64,000 nucleotides of DNA, from positions 1,736,001 through 1,800,000 of the forward strand of contig NZ_JAPEPW010000002.1 of the NCBI RefSeq assembly GCF_026339955.1, written 5' to 3'. Shown piece by piece: positions 40,385 to 49,315 of the stretch. The stretch's first letter is position 1; every line of letters begins with the position of its first letter. The DNA is from Streptomyces sp. NBC_01549 (GTDB taxonomy: Bacteria > Actinomycetota > Actinomycetes > Streptomycetales > Streptomycetaceae). The position numbers and the translations under genes are program-made. Below the pieces are notes generated by a model. The model was not told where the DNA came from and made no database searches. It saw only the letters and a list, made by a program, of their open reading frames with translations.

Positions 40385-41816
40385 ATCGGCACCGGACGAC
40401 AGAGGTACGGCCCCCCGTCGGGCCGTCGTCATCGGCGCGGGGACGGCCGGCCTGCTGGCCGCCGCAGCCCTGGACCCGTACGCCGAGGTCACCGTCGTCG
40501 AACGCGACGTCCTGCCGGACGGGCCCGTGCCGCGCAAGGGTCTGCCGCAGGCCCGGCACGCCCATCTGCTGCTGTCCGGCGGCGCCCGTGCGATGGAGGA
40601 GCTGCTGCCGGGGGTGACCGCCGCCTGGCTCGCCGCGGGCGCCCGCCGGATCCCGATGCCCACCGGATTCGTCTCACTGACGGCGCAGGGCTGGCTGCGT
40701 CGCTGGCCCGAGATGGAGTTCATGATCTCGTGCAGCCGTGATCTGCTCGACTCGGTGCTGCGCGACCAGGTCGCCGGGAAGGACCGGGTGACCGTCGTGG
40801 ACGGCACCGAGCTGCTCAGTCTGGAGGGCGACGCCTCCCGGGTGACGGGCGTGCGCGTACGGACGCGCGACGGCGAGCAGCGGGTGCTGCCGGCCGACCT
40901 GGTGGTGGACGCCTCGGGGCGCGGCTCACGATCCTCCGTCTGGCTCGACGCGCTGGGCGTCGCGCCGGCGCCGCTGGACGAGGTCGACTCCGGACTCACC
41001 TACGCCAGCCGCGTCTTCCGGGCTCCGGCGGGCACCGAGAACTATCCCGTCGTCGGTGTGCAGCCCGACCCGGCGCAGCCCGTGCCGGGGCGGTCCGCGA
41101 CGATCGTGCCCCTCGAAGGCGGGCGCTGGCTGGTGACGCTGTCGGGCACCCGCGAGGGACAGCCGACGGACTCCGCCGAGGAGTTCGAGCCGTTCGCGCG
41201 CGGCTTGCGGCACCCCGTGGTGGGCGAGCTGATCGCGCACGCGCAGCCGCTGACGGACGTCGCCATCAGCCGCAGCACGATCAACCGGCGGCGCTTCTTC
41301 GAGAAGGTCAAGGGCTGGCCGGAGGGGTTCGTCGCGCTCGGCGACGCCGTCGCCACGTACAACCCGGTCTACGGGCACGGCATGTCGGTGGCCGCGCAGG
41401 GCGCGCTGGCGCTGCGCGGGCAGCTCGCCGAGCACGGGATCGCGGCGCCGGGGCTCGCGCGGCGGGTGCAGCGGGCGGTGGCGCTTCCGGTGACCATCGC
41501 CTGGGAGCTGGCCACGGGCACGGACATCCGCTACCCGGGCGCGATCGGCGAGCAGCCCAGGGCCACCAGGAAGTTGCTGGGGCGCTATGTCGACCGGCTC
41601 CTGCGCACGGCGGCGGGACGCCCCCTGGTCGCCCAGGCGTTCCTGGCCGCTGCCACCCTCTCCGCACCCCTGACCACGCTGCTCAGGCCGGAGGTCGTCG
41701 TCGCCGTGCTGCGCGGCCCGCGCCGCCCTCCCCTGACCGCGCCGCCCCTCACGGCCGAGGAACGGGAAACGGTACTGGGCGCCCCGGAGGCGTCGGGAGC
41801 ACCGACACCCGGCTGA
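40368..41816 (+). CDS. FAD-dependent monooxygenase
   Basis: This 482-residue flavoprotein has an N-terminal Rossmann motif (AVVIGAGTAGLLAAAALDPY), KGLPQARHAHLLLSGG after the first strand, a DGTELLS/VVDASGRGSRS block and the second FAD motif GDAVATYNPVYGHGMSVAAQ. This layout belongs to class A monooxygenases of the squalene-epoxidase/Lsd18 type, which epoxidise or hydroxylate lipids and polyketides. The ATG at 40368 lies inside the end of the membrane-protein gene. It is the enzymatic member of the XRE/ImmA-like operon. The substrate may be a lipid or small signal molecule. Confidence 0.85.
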   Translation: MSNPARSAPDDRGTAPRRAVVIGAGTAGLLAAAALDPYAEVTVVERDVLPDGPVPRKGLPQARHAHLLLSGGARAMEELLPGVTAAWLAAGARRIPMPTGFVSLTAQGWLRRWPEMEFMISCSRDLLDSVLRDQVAGKDRVTVVDGTELLSLEGDASRVTGVRVRTRDGEQRVLPADLVVDASGRGSRSSVWLDALGVAPAPLDEVDSGLTYASRVFRAPAGTENYPVVGVQPDPAQPVPGRSATIVPLEGGRWLVTLSGTREGQPTDSAEEFEPFARGLRHPVVGELIAHAQPLTDVAISRSTINRRRFFEKVKGWPEGFVALGDAVATYNPVYGHGMSVAAQGALALRGQLAEHGIAAPGLARRVQRAVALPVTIAWELATGTDIRYPGAIGEQPRATRKLLGRYVDRLLRTAAGRPLVAQAFLAAATLSAPLTTLLRPEVVVAVLRGPRRPPLTAPPLTAEERETVLGAPEASGAPTPG

Positions 41817-41879
41817 GCCGAGGGCGGGCGTCGAGTGGCGCCGGCCACCGTCGGCGGAGACAGGCGTCGGCGGCAGGCG

Positions 41880-42923
41880 TCACGTCGCGCTGCGTTCGCT
41901 CGCCTCACGCAGGTCGCGTTCCACCGCCCGGTTGTGGGCCGTGTCCGGTCGGCCGGCCGTCGTCCCGGGGCGGCCCGCGCGCAGCAGTTCGCGCCAGTGC
42001 TCACGGCTCCAGTCGGCCGGGCTGGTGGTGCTGGTGAACTCCTCGACGAGGGCGAGGAAACGGGCCGGGTCACTGTGGAAGGGGAAGTGGCCCGCGCCCC
42101 CGAAGATCTCCAGCCGGCTGCCCGGCATGGCCTGGTGCGCGCCGTACGCGTGCCGCACCGGCACCACGCTGTCCCGGTCGCCCCAGAGCAGCATCGTGGG
42201 CATGCCTTCGGTCAGATAACAGCGGTCGAGCATGGTCACCGCCTGACCGCGCCAGTCGACGACCGCCCGCAGGGAGCGGATGAACGCGCTGCGGGAGGTC
42301 GCGTCGGGCAGCGCGTCGACGAGGTTGAGCAACTCCGGCGCGTCCTGTCCCAGATCGGTGTCCAGGAGTCTCATCATGCGCAGGAACAGGCCGACTTGGA
42401 GCCGCATGCCGGGCAGTCGCAGCAAGGAGAGCATCAGGTGGGCGCCCGGCAGCGAGACAGCCCGCAGTACGGGGTTGACCTCGCCGCCGACGCCGCCCGC
42501 GCTGACCAGGATCAGCCGCTCGGTGCGCTCCGGGAACTGGTAGGCGAACTGCATGGCGACACCGCCGCCGAGCGAGTGCCCGACCAGGGTGGCGGACTCG
42601 ATGTCGAGCGTGGTGAGCAGATCACGGACCCCGTTGGCGTACGCGGCCACCGAGTAGTCGGCGCGCGGCTTGTCGGAGGAGCCGTGGCCTAGGAGGTCGG
42701 GCGCGATCACCGTGTGGGAGCGGGCGAGGTCGGGGATCAGGTCCGCCCAGGTCGCCGAGGAGTCGCCGATGCCGTGGATCAGGACGAGCGCGGGGCCCTC
42801 ACCGGCCACGCGGTAGGCACGGCGGTAGCCGTGCACGACGCGGTGCCGCAGGCGCGGCTCCGCGCCGCCGACTGAGCGCAGCCGCAGGTTGCGCCGTGGA
42901 CGCCGAGGCGGTACGTCGACCAT
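41880..42923 (-). CDS. Alpha/beta hydrolase
   Basis: This 347-residue protein has a basic N-terminal extension (PPRRPRRNLRLRSVGGAEPR), then an alpha/beta-hydrolase core. It has the oxyanion motif VLIHGIGDSSATW, the nucleophile elbow GHSLGG (about S117), the acid in LLWGDRDSVVP and the histidine in GGAGHFPFH. A cap region spans about 140-210. The ATG at 42923 has GGGAGGTGAG at ideal spacing. It converges with the monooxygenase gene (63 bp between stops). The substrate class cannot be decided. Confidence 0.9.
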   Translation of the reverse strand: MVDVPPRRPRRNLRLRSVGGAEPRLRHRVVHGYRRAYRVAGEGPALVLIHGIGDSSATWADLIPDLARSHTVIAPDLLGHGSSDKPRADYSVAAYANGVRDLLTTLDIESATLVGHSLGGGVAMQFAYQFPERTERLILVSAGGVGGEVNPVLRAVSLPGAHLMLSLLRLPGMRLQVGLFLRMMRLLDTDLGQDAPELLNLVDALPDATSRSAFIRSLRAVVDWRGQAVTMLDRCYLTEGMPTMLLWGDRDSVVPVRHAYGAHQAMPGSRLEIFGGAGHFPFHSDPARFLALVEEFTSTTSPADWSREHWRELLRAGRPGTTAGRPDTAHNRAVERDLREASERSAT

Positions 42924-43139
42924 GGGCTCACCTCCCGTTCCGGGCCGCCGAGATGGCGCTTCCCGGCTCTTCTCACCAGCGTAGGGCCCCTGTCCCACAA
43001 GGGATTTCCGTGATGTTTCGCCTCGGCTAAGCGGGCGAACCTCCGCGCATCGAAACCGGATTGTCAGTGGCGGTTGGCAAGCTGGAGGCACGTACCGCCA
43101 TGTACCGCTTCCACCAGCCGACCCGGGGAGAGCCGTCCG

Positions 43140-43382
43140 ATGCCGACCGCCGTACTGACCGACCGCGAACGCGCCGCCGTGCAGGCCTATCTGCGTCTCC
43201 TGCAGACCGTTCGAGCAGCGTTCGACGGTCCGCCGGACGGGAGTCGACCACCCGTCGTGCCGCCCTCCGCGCTCGCCGAGGCGGAGCAGGCGCTGGCGGC
43301 GGCCGGGCTCGCGGGCAACGAGGAGGAGTTCTTCCATCTCCTGCACAGCTGGTGCCCGGAGCCCGGAGGGCGACTTGGCTAG
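43140..43382 (+). CDS. 80-aa hypothetical protein
   Basis: This short helical protein runs TDRERAAVQAYLRLLQTVRA and ends LAGNEEEFFHLLHSWCPEPG. The ATG at 43140 follows GGGGAGAG. I do not recognise it. Its TAG stop overlaps the TAG stop of the convergent phosphopantetheinyl transferase gene in the four bases CTAG (43379-43382). No signal or membrane segment is seen. Confidence 0.6.
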   Translation: MPTAVLTDRERAAVQAYLRLLQTVRAAFDGPPDGSRPPVVPPSALAEAEQALAAAGLAGNEEEFFHLLHSWCPEPGGRLG

Positions 43383-44074
43383 ACGCCGTCGGCCTCGGTG
43401 TGCGGGACGGTGACGGCCGTGGCCAGCAGGCCTCGTCGCACGGTCCAGCGTCCTTCGAAGGACTGGATGCGTCGCCCGTTCACCAGTGGTCCCGGCACCA
43501 GGAGTTCGGCGCGCAGAGCGCCGGAGCGCGCGGAGCCGCCGTCCGCGCGGAGTTCGATGTCCGCCTCGAAGAAGTCCAGCCACTTTCCGGTGAGGGGGTA
43601 CCACGCCTTGTAGACGGACTCCTTGGCGCTGAACAGCAGCCGGTCCCAGTGCACGGAGGCGTCCCGTTCCGCCAGCTCGCGCAGCCGGTCGTGCTCCGTG
43701 GGCAGCGCCACGGAGACGATGACGTCGTCCGGGAGCTCCTCGTGGGGTTCGGCGTCGATGCCCAGGGAGGCCAGGTCGGTGGCGCGGGCGAGGGAGGCGG
43801 CGCAGTAGCCCTCGCAGTGCGTCATGCTGCCGATCAGTCCGGCGGGCCAGACGGGCGCCCCGTGTTCGCCGCGCAGGACGGCCTGCGCGGGCACACCGAG
43901 CTTCTCCATGGCCCGGCGGGCGCAGGCGCGTACGGCGGCGAACTCATGGCGCCGCTTCTCCACGGACCTCGCCACGAGCTGCTGCTCCCCGGGGTACAGC
44001 GGCGCGCCCCGGTCCTGGTCGTCACCGTGTGTCTCCACGGTCACGACCGAATCCGGGAGCAGCTCCTCGATCAC
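43379..44074 (-). CDS. 4'-phosphopantetheinyl transferase (Sfp/EntD type)
   Basis: This 231-residue enzyme has the magnesium-binding motif GIDAE (D107, E109) and the FSAKESVYKAWYP motif (K151, E152, K156). It also has the substrate-site block GAPVWPAGLIGSMTHCEGYC. It transfers the phosphopantetheine arm of CoA to carrier proteins of polyketide, peptide or siderophore pathways. EntD-like features (THCEGYCAA) suggest a broad-range type. No carrier-protein gene is nearby, so it probably serves clusters elsewhere. Its start lies inside the end of the metallophosphoesterase gene (53-bp overlap). Confidence 0.93.
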   Translation of the reverse strand: MIEELLPDSVVTVETHGDDQDRGAPLYPGEQQLVARSVEKRRHEFAAVRACARRAMEKLGVPAQAVLRGEHGAPVWPAGLIGSMTHCEGYCAASLARATDLASLGIDAEPHEELPDDVIVSVALPTEHDRLRELAERDASVHWDRLLFSAKESVYKAWYPLTGKWLDFFEADIELRADGGSARSGALRAELLVPGPLVNGRRIQSFEGRWTVRRGLLATAVTVPHTEADGV

Positions 44075-44930
44075 CGGTTCCGACCTCCATCGGCAGTATG
44101 CGGCGCAGGGTGTCCGGCGGGCCGGGGCGGGGGCGCCACTCGCGGGGGTATCCCACCGAGACCTCTTCGAAGCGGACGCCCTCGTGGTGGGTGGTCCGCG
44201 GGATGTGCAGATGACCGTAGACCATGACCTGTACGCGGAAGCGGCGGTGCCAGTCCGAGGTCAGCCGGGTGCCGCACCACATGGCGAACTCGGGGTAGTG
44301 CAGGACGTCGGTCGGGTGGCGGTCCAACGGGTAGTGGTTGACCAGGACGGTGGGCAGGTCCTCGGGCAGTTCGGCGAGTCTGCGCTCGGTCTCGGCGACC
44401 CGGGCCCGGCACCAGGCCTCGCGGCTCGGGTAGGGGTCGGGGTGCAGGATGTGTTCGTCGGTGCAGATCACCCCGGTCCCCTCGGCGTACGCCATGCCCT
44501 CGTCCTTGGTCGCACAGCCCGGCGGCAGGAACGAGTAGTCGTAGAGCAGGAAGAGCGGTGCGACGACCGCGGGGCCGCCCGGTCCGTCCCAGACGGGGTA
44601 GGGGTCCTCGGGGGTCGTGACGCCCAATTCCCGGCACAGGGAAACGAGATGCTCGTAGCGGGCGACACCGCGCAGTTGCACGGAGTCCTTGGGATGGGTC
44701 CACAGCTCGTGGTTGCCGGGCGCCCAGACGACCTTGCGGAAGCGTCCGCTGAGGGTTTCGAGGGCCCAGCGGATGTCGTCCACGGTCTCCGAGACGTCAC
44801 CGGCCACGAGGAGCCAGTCGTCGTCGGTGTGGGGGCGCATCTTCTCGACCAGGGCGCGGTTCTCCTCGTACCCGATGTGCAGGTCGCTGATGGCCAGCAG
44901 GTTTCCGTGTCCGCCGGCCGTCGACCGCAC
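44022..44930 (-). CDS. Calcineurin-like metallophosphoesterase
   Basis: This is about 302 residues from the GTG at 44930, preceded by GGAGGTGGCGAGG. A longer form from 44990 is possible. All metal-site motifs are present: SDLHIG (D16, H18), AGDVSE, PGNHE, VNHYP and YGHLHIP. It hydrolyses phosphoester bonds; the substrate is unknown. Its 3' end overlaps the phosphopantetheinyl transferase gene by 53 bp, which strongly couples the two. A role in trimming CoA or carrier-protein phosphopantetheine is conceivable but unproven. Confidence 0.88.
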   Translation of the reverse strand: MRSTAGGHGNLLAISDLHIGYEENRALVEKMRPHTDDDWLLVAGDVSETVDDIRWALETLSGRFRKVVWAPGNHELWTHPKDSVQLRGVARYEHLVSLCRELGVTTPEDPYPVWDGPGGPAVVAPLFLLYDYSFLPPGCATKDEGMAYAEGTGVICTDEHILHPDPYPSREAWCRARVAETERRLAELPEDLPTVLVNHYPLDRHPTDVLHYPEFAMWCGTRLTSDWHRRFRVQVMVYGHLHIPRTTHHEGVRFEEVSVGYPREWRPRPGPPDTLRRILPMEVGTGDRGAAPGFGRDRGDTR

Positions 44931-45218
44931 CCTCGCCACCTCCGAGAAAAGGACTGGAAACACAAGAACACATTCGCCTCCGCGGGACAAGGACGGCCCG
45001 CGCGCCGGTCTCCGCGCCCCGGCGCGTCGGGCGTGTTTTCGGGGTCTCGGGAAATCCGTAACACGCCCGTAGCGTCACACCGGCCTCGCGCCCCTTATGA
45101 TCGCCCCAACACAACCGCCACGAACCTTTCTCGACGTATGGCGGTTTGCTGTTCCTCCCTCTCCCCTGGCCGGGCACGGCCTGCTCCGCCGTGCCCGGAA
45201 CCCTGAAAGGCGGCCTGC

Positions 45219-46373
45219 ATGGGTTCTCGCGTACGCGTCTGGCTCAACCGCACGTACGCGGAGAACGTGTTCTTCATGGACCAGCTGCGAAGTAATCCGC
45301 AGCTGCGCCCGGTCGAGATCCATGCCACCCACGGCGATCCCGACTCCCCCGTGCTGGCCGCCGCCGACACCGCAGCCATGGAGCCGGAGGGTCTCTCCCC
45401 GGCCGCGTACGTCGAGTACGCCCTGGACCAGTGCGCGCGCCACTCCGTCGACGTGTTCGTGCCGGTCCTGCACCAGGCGGCGATCGTGGCGCACCGCGCC
45501 GAGTTCACGGCGCTCGGCACGGCCCTGCTGGCGCCGCCCTCCGAGGCCGTGGCCGTCTTCCAGGACAAGGCCACCGCGTACCAGGCGGTGCAGGCGGTCG
45601 GCGTGCCGGTGCCGCCGTGGTGGCGGGTGCGCACCGAGGAGGAGCTCGTCGCCGCGGTCGAGGCGCTGGAGGCCGAGGGTCACAAGGCCTGCTTCAAGCC
45701 GGCGGCAGGGGCGGGCGGAGTGGGCTTCCGCGTGATCACGCGCGCCCCCTTCTCGCTCGCGCACCTCAACGGATTTCCGAGCCCGTACGTGCCGCTCGAT
45801 CTGGTCGTGGAGGCGCTGCGGACGGCGGACGAGCCCGTCGACTGGCTGGTCATGCCGCTCCTGGGGCAGCCGGAGGTGTCCGTCGACTGCCTCACGGCGC
45901 CGGACGGCCGGGTCCGTATGGCGGTGGGCCGCACCAAGAACGGACGGCGTCGCGGTTTCACGCTGCACCCTTCGTTCATCGAGCCCGCGCGGCTGCTCGC
46001 GGAGGCGTTCGGACTGCACTATCTGACGAACATTCAGTTCCGGATGTTCGGTGACGATCCGGTCCTCATGGACGTCAACACCCGCCCGGCGGGCGGCCTG
46101 CACCAGCTCTCCCAGTGCGGAATCAACGCGCCCTGGGCTGCGGTGCAGTTGGCGCTCGGTGAGGAGCCGGGCGAGATGGTGCCGCCGCTGCTCGGACAGG
46201 ACTACACCGTGCTCGCGGGACCGCGTCCGGTGCGTCCGGTATCGCTGCCGCAGCAGCGCACCGAAACTCCCGCGTCCACGCTGCCCGCCGTGCCCGCCCC
46301 GGCTTCGGAGCCCGTGCCCGCCCATGCGCCCAAGGCCTCCAACGCGGCGACGGCGGCCATCGCCCCCGCCTGA
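45219..46373 (+). CDS. ATP-grasp domain protein
   Basis: This 384-residue protein has an N-terminal Rossmann-like part (VRVWLNRTYAENVFFMDQLR), then an ATP-grasp fold. The nucleotide-binding lysine region is CFKPAAGAGGVGFRVI, and the metal site is VLMDVNTRPAGGLHQLSQCG. The last 60 residues are Pro/Ala/Thr-rich and likely disordered. ATP-grasp enzymes ligate carboxylates to amines. No peptide or carrier partner is adjacent, so the product is unknown. The ATG at 45219 follows AAAGGCGG. A 288-bp gap upstream (44931-45218) holds no recognised gene and probably contains divergent promoters. Confidence 0.85.
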   Translation: MGSRVRVWLNRTYAENVFFMDQLRSNPQLRPVEIHATHGDPDSPVLAAADTAAMEPEGLSPAAYVEYALDQCARHSVDVFVPVLHQAAIVAHRAEFTALGTALLAPPSEAVAVFQDKATAYQAVQAVGVPVPPWWRVRTEEELVAAVEALEAEGHKACFKPAAGAGGVGFRVITRAPFSLAHLNGFPSPYVPLDLVVEALRTADEPVDWLVMPLLGQPEVSVDCLTAPDGRVRMAVGRTKNGRRRGFTLHPSFIEPARLLAEAFGLHYLTNIQFRMFGDDPVLMDVNTRPAGGLHQLSQCGINAPWAAVQLALGEEPGEMVPPLLGQDYTVLAGPRPVRPVSLPQQRTETPASTLPAVPAPASEPVPAHAPKASNAATAAIAPA

Positions 46374-46430
46374 CCCCCGCACCCACCTCCCGGCCCCGCC
46401 CCTCACGTCACACCCCCACCATCCACTCAC

Positions 46431-46442
46431 CGGTCTGGACCA
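46431..46442. promoter_or_regulatory. dre-like DasR box, distal
   Basis: CGGTCTGGACCA matches 10 of 12 positions of the DasR-responsive element core TGGTCTAGACCA. It lies 109 bp upstream of the chitinase start. DasR is the GntR-family repressor that links amino-sugar availability to chitinase genes in Streptomyces. Confidence 0.7.
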
Positions 46443-46470
46443 ATTCCCCGCAATGCCTTGACACCGGGAT

Positions 46471-46482
46471 TGGTCCATACCA
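46471..46482. promoter_or_regulatory. dre-like DasR box overlapping the chitinase promoter
   Basis: TGGTCCATACCA matches 10 of 12 positions of the dre core. A TTGACA -35-like hexamer occupies 46458-46463 and a -10 region would fall near 46481, so the box sits between and over the promoter elements. The two boxes are 40 bp apart, which suits cooperative repression. Confidence 0.7.
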
Positions 46483-46550
46483 ACTTGGATGCGCACCTCT
46501 CAGCACTCCCGAAGCACTCCCGAACATCCCCATTCCTTCAGGGAGATCGC

Positions 46551-48251
46551 GTGCGCATCACCGACCTCAGAACAGACCTCAGGCGCTCCAGACATCGCGT
46601 CCTCGCACTGCTCGGCACCGCCGCCCTGGCCCTGGCCGGGGCGGTCGCCCTACCCACCACGGCCCAGGCGGCCAACATCCTGTCCAACCCCGGCTTCGAG
46701 TCGGGCAGCCTCTCCCCCTGGTCCTGCACCGGGAACCTCGGCTCGGTCGTCTCCAGCCCCGTACACGGCGGCTCCAAGGCCCTGGCGGGGGCGGTGAGTT
46801 CGAGTGACATCGCCCAGTGCAGCCAGACCGTCTCGGTCCAGCCGAACACCACGTACAGCCTCTCGGGCTGGGTGCGCGGCAGCTATGTCTACCTGGGCGT
46901 GGACGGCGGTGCCTCGACGTGGACGTCGTCCCCGTCGGCGTACAGCCAGCTCAGCGTCTCCTTCACGACCGGCGCCGCGCAGACCAGCGCCAAGATCTAC
47001 GTCCACGGCTGGTACGCGCAGGGCACCTACTACGCCGACGACGTCAGCCTGGACGGTCCGGGCGGCGGAGGCGGCGCCGACACCCAGGCACCGACCGCGC
47101 CGACGAACCTGACCTCCACCGGCAAGACCTCCTCCAGCGTGTCGCTGTCGTGGGGCGCGTCGAGCGACAACGTGGGCGTCACCGCGTACGACATCTACAG
47201 CGGCTCGAACCAGGTGCTGAGCGTGTCGGGTACGAGCGCGACAGTCAGCGGCCTCTCGTCGAGCACCGCCTACACCTTCACGGTGAAGGCACGGGACGCG
47301 GCCGGGAACACCTCCGGGGCCTCCAACTCCGTGTCCGTGACCACGGACGCGGGCAGCGGCGGCGGCACCGGCTTCAAGCAGGCGGCACCGTACCTCTACC
47401 TCGGCTGGGGCGACCCGCCGAGCGCGACCTCGGTGATGAGCTCGACCGGGGTCAAGTGGTTCACGATGGCGTTCATGCTGGACTCGGGCGGCTGCAACCC
47501 CGCCTGGGACGGCAGCAGGGCGCTCACCGGTGGCAACGACCAGACCGTCATCAACCAGATCCGCTCGGCCGGCGGTGACATCGTCCCGTCGTTCGGCGGC
47601 TGGCAGGGCAGCAAGCTCGGCGCCAACTGCTCCTCGGCGAGCGCGCTCGCCGGTGCGCTGCAGAAGGTCATCGACGCCTATGGCCTCAAGGCGATCGACA
47701 TGGACATCGAGAACACGGACGAGTTCGAGAACGAGGCCGTCCAGGCCAAGATCCTGACCGCGCTGAAGACCGTCAAGGCCAACAACCCGGGCCTGAAGAC
47801 GATCGTCACCTTCGGCACCTCGACAACCGGCCCGACCTACTACGGCAACCGGCTCATCGAGCAGGCGCAGTCGCTGAACGCGGGCATCGACGTCTTCACC
47901 ATCATGCCCTTCGACTTCGGCGGCGGCTCCGACATGTACGGCAACACCGTCAACGCCGCCGAGGGGCTGAAGGCCAAGCTGAAGTCCACCTTCGGCTGGG
48001 GCGACGCCACGGCCTACTCCCACATCGGCATCTCCGGCATGAACGGTCTGTCCGACCAGCAGGAGAACACCACCCCGGCGATCTGGACCCAGATCCGCGA
48101 CTGGGCGAACTCGCACCACATCGCCCGCCTCGCCTACTGGGCGGTCAACCGTGACCGGCCCTGCCCCGGCGGCGGCGTGGTGAGCAACTGCTCCGGCATC
48201 AGCCAGAACAACTGGCAGTTCACCTCCATCACGGCCGGGTTCACCGGCTGA
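46551..48251 (+). CDS. Secreted GH18 chitinase with carbohydrate-binding and FN3 domains
   Basis: This is 566 residues from the GTG at 46551 (AGGGAG 6 nt upstream). A signal peptide ends near TAQA (about 40). A beta-sandwich carbohydrate-binding module spans 43-168 (NILSNPGFESGSLSPW). A Gly-rich linker leads to a fibronectin type III domain at 179-266. The GH18 barrel starts near 275, with the catalytic D-x-D-x-E in KAIDMDIEN (E387). The SFGG motif and the short barrel resemble Streptomyces ChiC/ChiD-type family 18 enzymes. Two DasR boxes upstream indicate control by N-acetylglucosamine or chito-oligosaccharide signals. A bidirectional hairpin follows the stop. Confidence 0.92.
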   Translation: MRITDLRTDLRRSRHRVLALLGTAALALAGAVALPTTAQAANILSNPGFESGSLSPWSCTGNLGSVVSSPVHGGSKALAGAVSSSDIAQCSQTVSVQPNTTYSLSGWVRGSYVYLGVDGGASTWTSSPSAYSQLSVSFTTGAAQTSAKIYVHGWYAQGTYYADDVSLDGPGGGGGADTQAPTAPTNLTSTGKTSSSVSLSWGASSDNVGVTAYDIYSGSNQVLSVSGTSATVSGLSSSTAYTFTVKARDAAGNTSGASNSVSVTTDAGSGGGTGFKQAAPYLYLGWGDPPSATSVMSSTGVKWFTMAFMLDSGGCNPAWDGSRALTGGNDQTVINQIRSAGGDIVPSFGGWQGSKLGANCSSASALAGALQKVIDAYGLKAIDMDIENTDEFENEAVQAKILTALKTVKANNPGLKTIVTFGTSTTGPTYYGNRLIEQAQSLNAGIDVFTIMPFDFGGGSDMYGNTVNAAEGLKAKLKSTFGWGDATAYSHIGISGMNGLSDQQENTTPAIWTQIRDWANSHHIARLAYWAVNRDRPCPGGGVVSNCSGISQNNWQFTSITAGFTG

Positions 48252-48261
48252 CACCACCGAG

Positions 48262-48302
48262 CGTGGGGGTATCCGGCCGTCAGACGGTCGGGTACCCCCA
48301 CG
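48262..48302. terminator. Bidirectional hairpin after the chitinase gene
   Basis: CGTGGGGGTA (48262-48271) pairs perfectly with TACCCCCACG (48293-48302). The right arm lies within the last codons of the convergent sulfotransferase gene (stop at 48280), so both transcripts may end here. Confidence 0.7.
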
Positions 48303-49164
48303 CCCGCGCCAACTCGGCCAGCCTGGGCGGGAGTTCGACAGTAGATCCGGCGGCCTTGGCGGGCTGGATACGGCCCGACCTGATGGTGTCGCTCCAGTCG
48401 CCGAGCTGGGGGCGGAAGGCTCCGTGGTCCTGACGGCCGTAGTCGAGCATGCCGCTCTCCCAGGGGACACCGAGGTAATCGCACAGGCCCCGGGTGGTCC
48501 GCTCGGGATCGGCGGTGAGTTCCTCGTACGTGATCACGTGCGCGTCGAGGTTCTGCCGGGCCTCCTCCAGCTTCTCGCTGTAGCCGAGCACCTCCTCGTG
48601 GATGGCCTCGAGGCCGGGGTCCGAGCGGCGGTTCGTCAGCGAGGCGATGACCGCCCCGGGGTGACGCAGCAGCACGATGTAACGGGCGCTGGGCCAACAA
48701 CGGTGCAGGCGGGGCCAGACGAGGGTGTTCGGCGGGGTCTTGTCGACGATGATCCGCTTGCCGCTGCGGGTGAGTTCGAGGGGCAGCAGCCGGTCCCACA
48801 GGGCGTGCTCCAACTCGTCCTTGTCGAGTTCGAGGGCCCGCATGGCGTCCGCGGTGAAGTCCCGGGACAGGTGCACGTGGACGGTGCGCAGATGCATCTC
48901 GTGCGGGGCGCGGATCTGGCTGTGACTGTTGAGCAGCACCCGCAGCAGGGTCGAGCCGGAGCGCACGGACGAGAGCACGAAGACGGGCGAGTCCACCAGC
49001 CGCGGGGCGGGCGGGGCGACGTACGGCCCTGCGTCGGGCCCCTCGGGACTCCGGGGCGACGGCATCCCGTCGAGGGTTCGCCGCGGCGGACGTACCGCCT
49101 CCGCCATCAGCCTCCCCCGGCGCTTCAGTCCCTTGCCGATCGCGGACATACGCGGATCTCGCAC
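48280..49164 (-). CDS. Sulfotransferase-family protein
   Basis: This 294-residue protein has a basic N-terminus and the PAPS-binding loop VLSSVRSGSTLLRVLLNSHS (about residues 63-82). The 3'-phosphate-binding region is YIVLLRHPGAVIASLTNRRS, and the end (GDWSDTIRSGRI) is typical. It should transfer a sulfuryl group to a hydroxyl acceptor; the acceptor is unknown. The GTG at 49164 follows AAAGAGGTG. It is convergent with the chitinase gene and is not obviously part of a sugar operon. Confidence 0.85.
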   Translation of the reverse strand: MRDPRMSAIGKGLKRRGRLMAEAVRPPRRTLDGMPSPRSPEGPDAGPYVAPPAPRLVDSPVFVLSSVRSGSTLLRVLLNSHSQIRAPHEMHLRTVHVHLSRDFTADAMRALELDKDELEHALWDRLLPLELTRSGKRIIVDKTPPNTLVWPRLHRCWPSARYIVLLRHPGAVIASLTNRRSDPGLEAIHEEVLGYSEKLEEARQNLDAHVITYEELTADPERTTRGLCDYLGVPWESGMLDYGRQDHGAFRPQLGDWSDTIRSGRIQPAKAAGSTVELPPRLAELARAWGYPTV

Positions 49165-49315
49165 CGTGACACCTCTTTCTCGCAGGTCCCCGCATCACAA
49201 GGGGGAAGGGCGAACTCCAGGTGTCACGCAGAAGAAGCGCCGTGGTCACGGCGGGCACGAAACCCGCCGCGACCAGGCCTTTTACCGTTTCCTTAATACT
49301 TCACGGGAACTGGGG

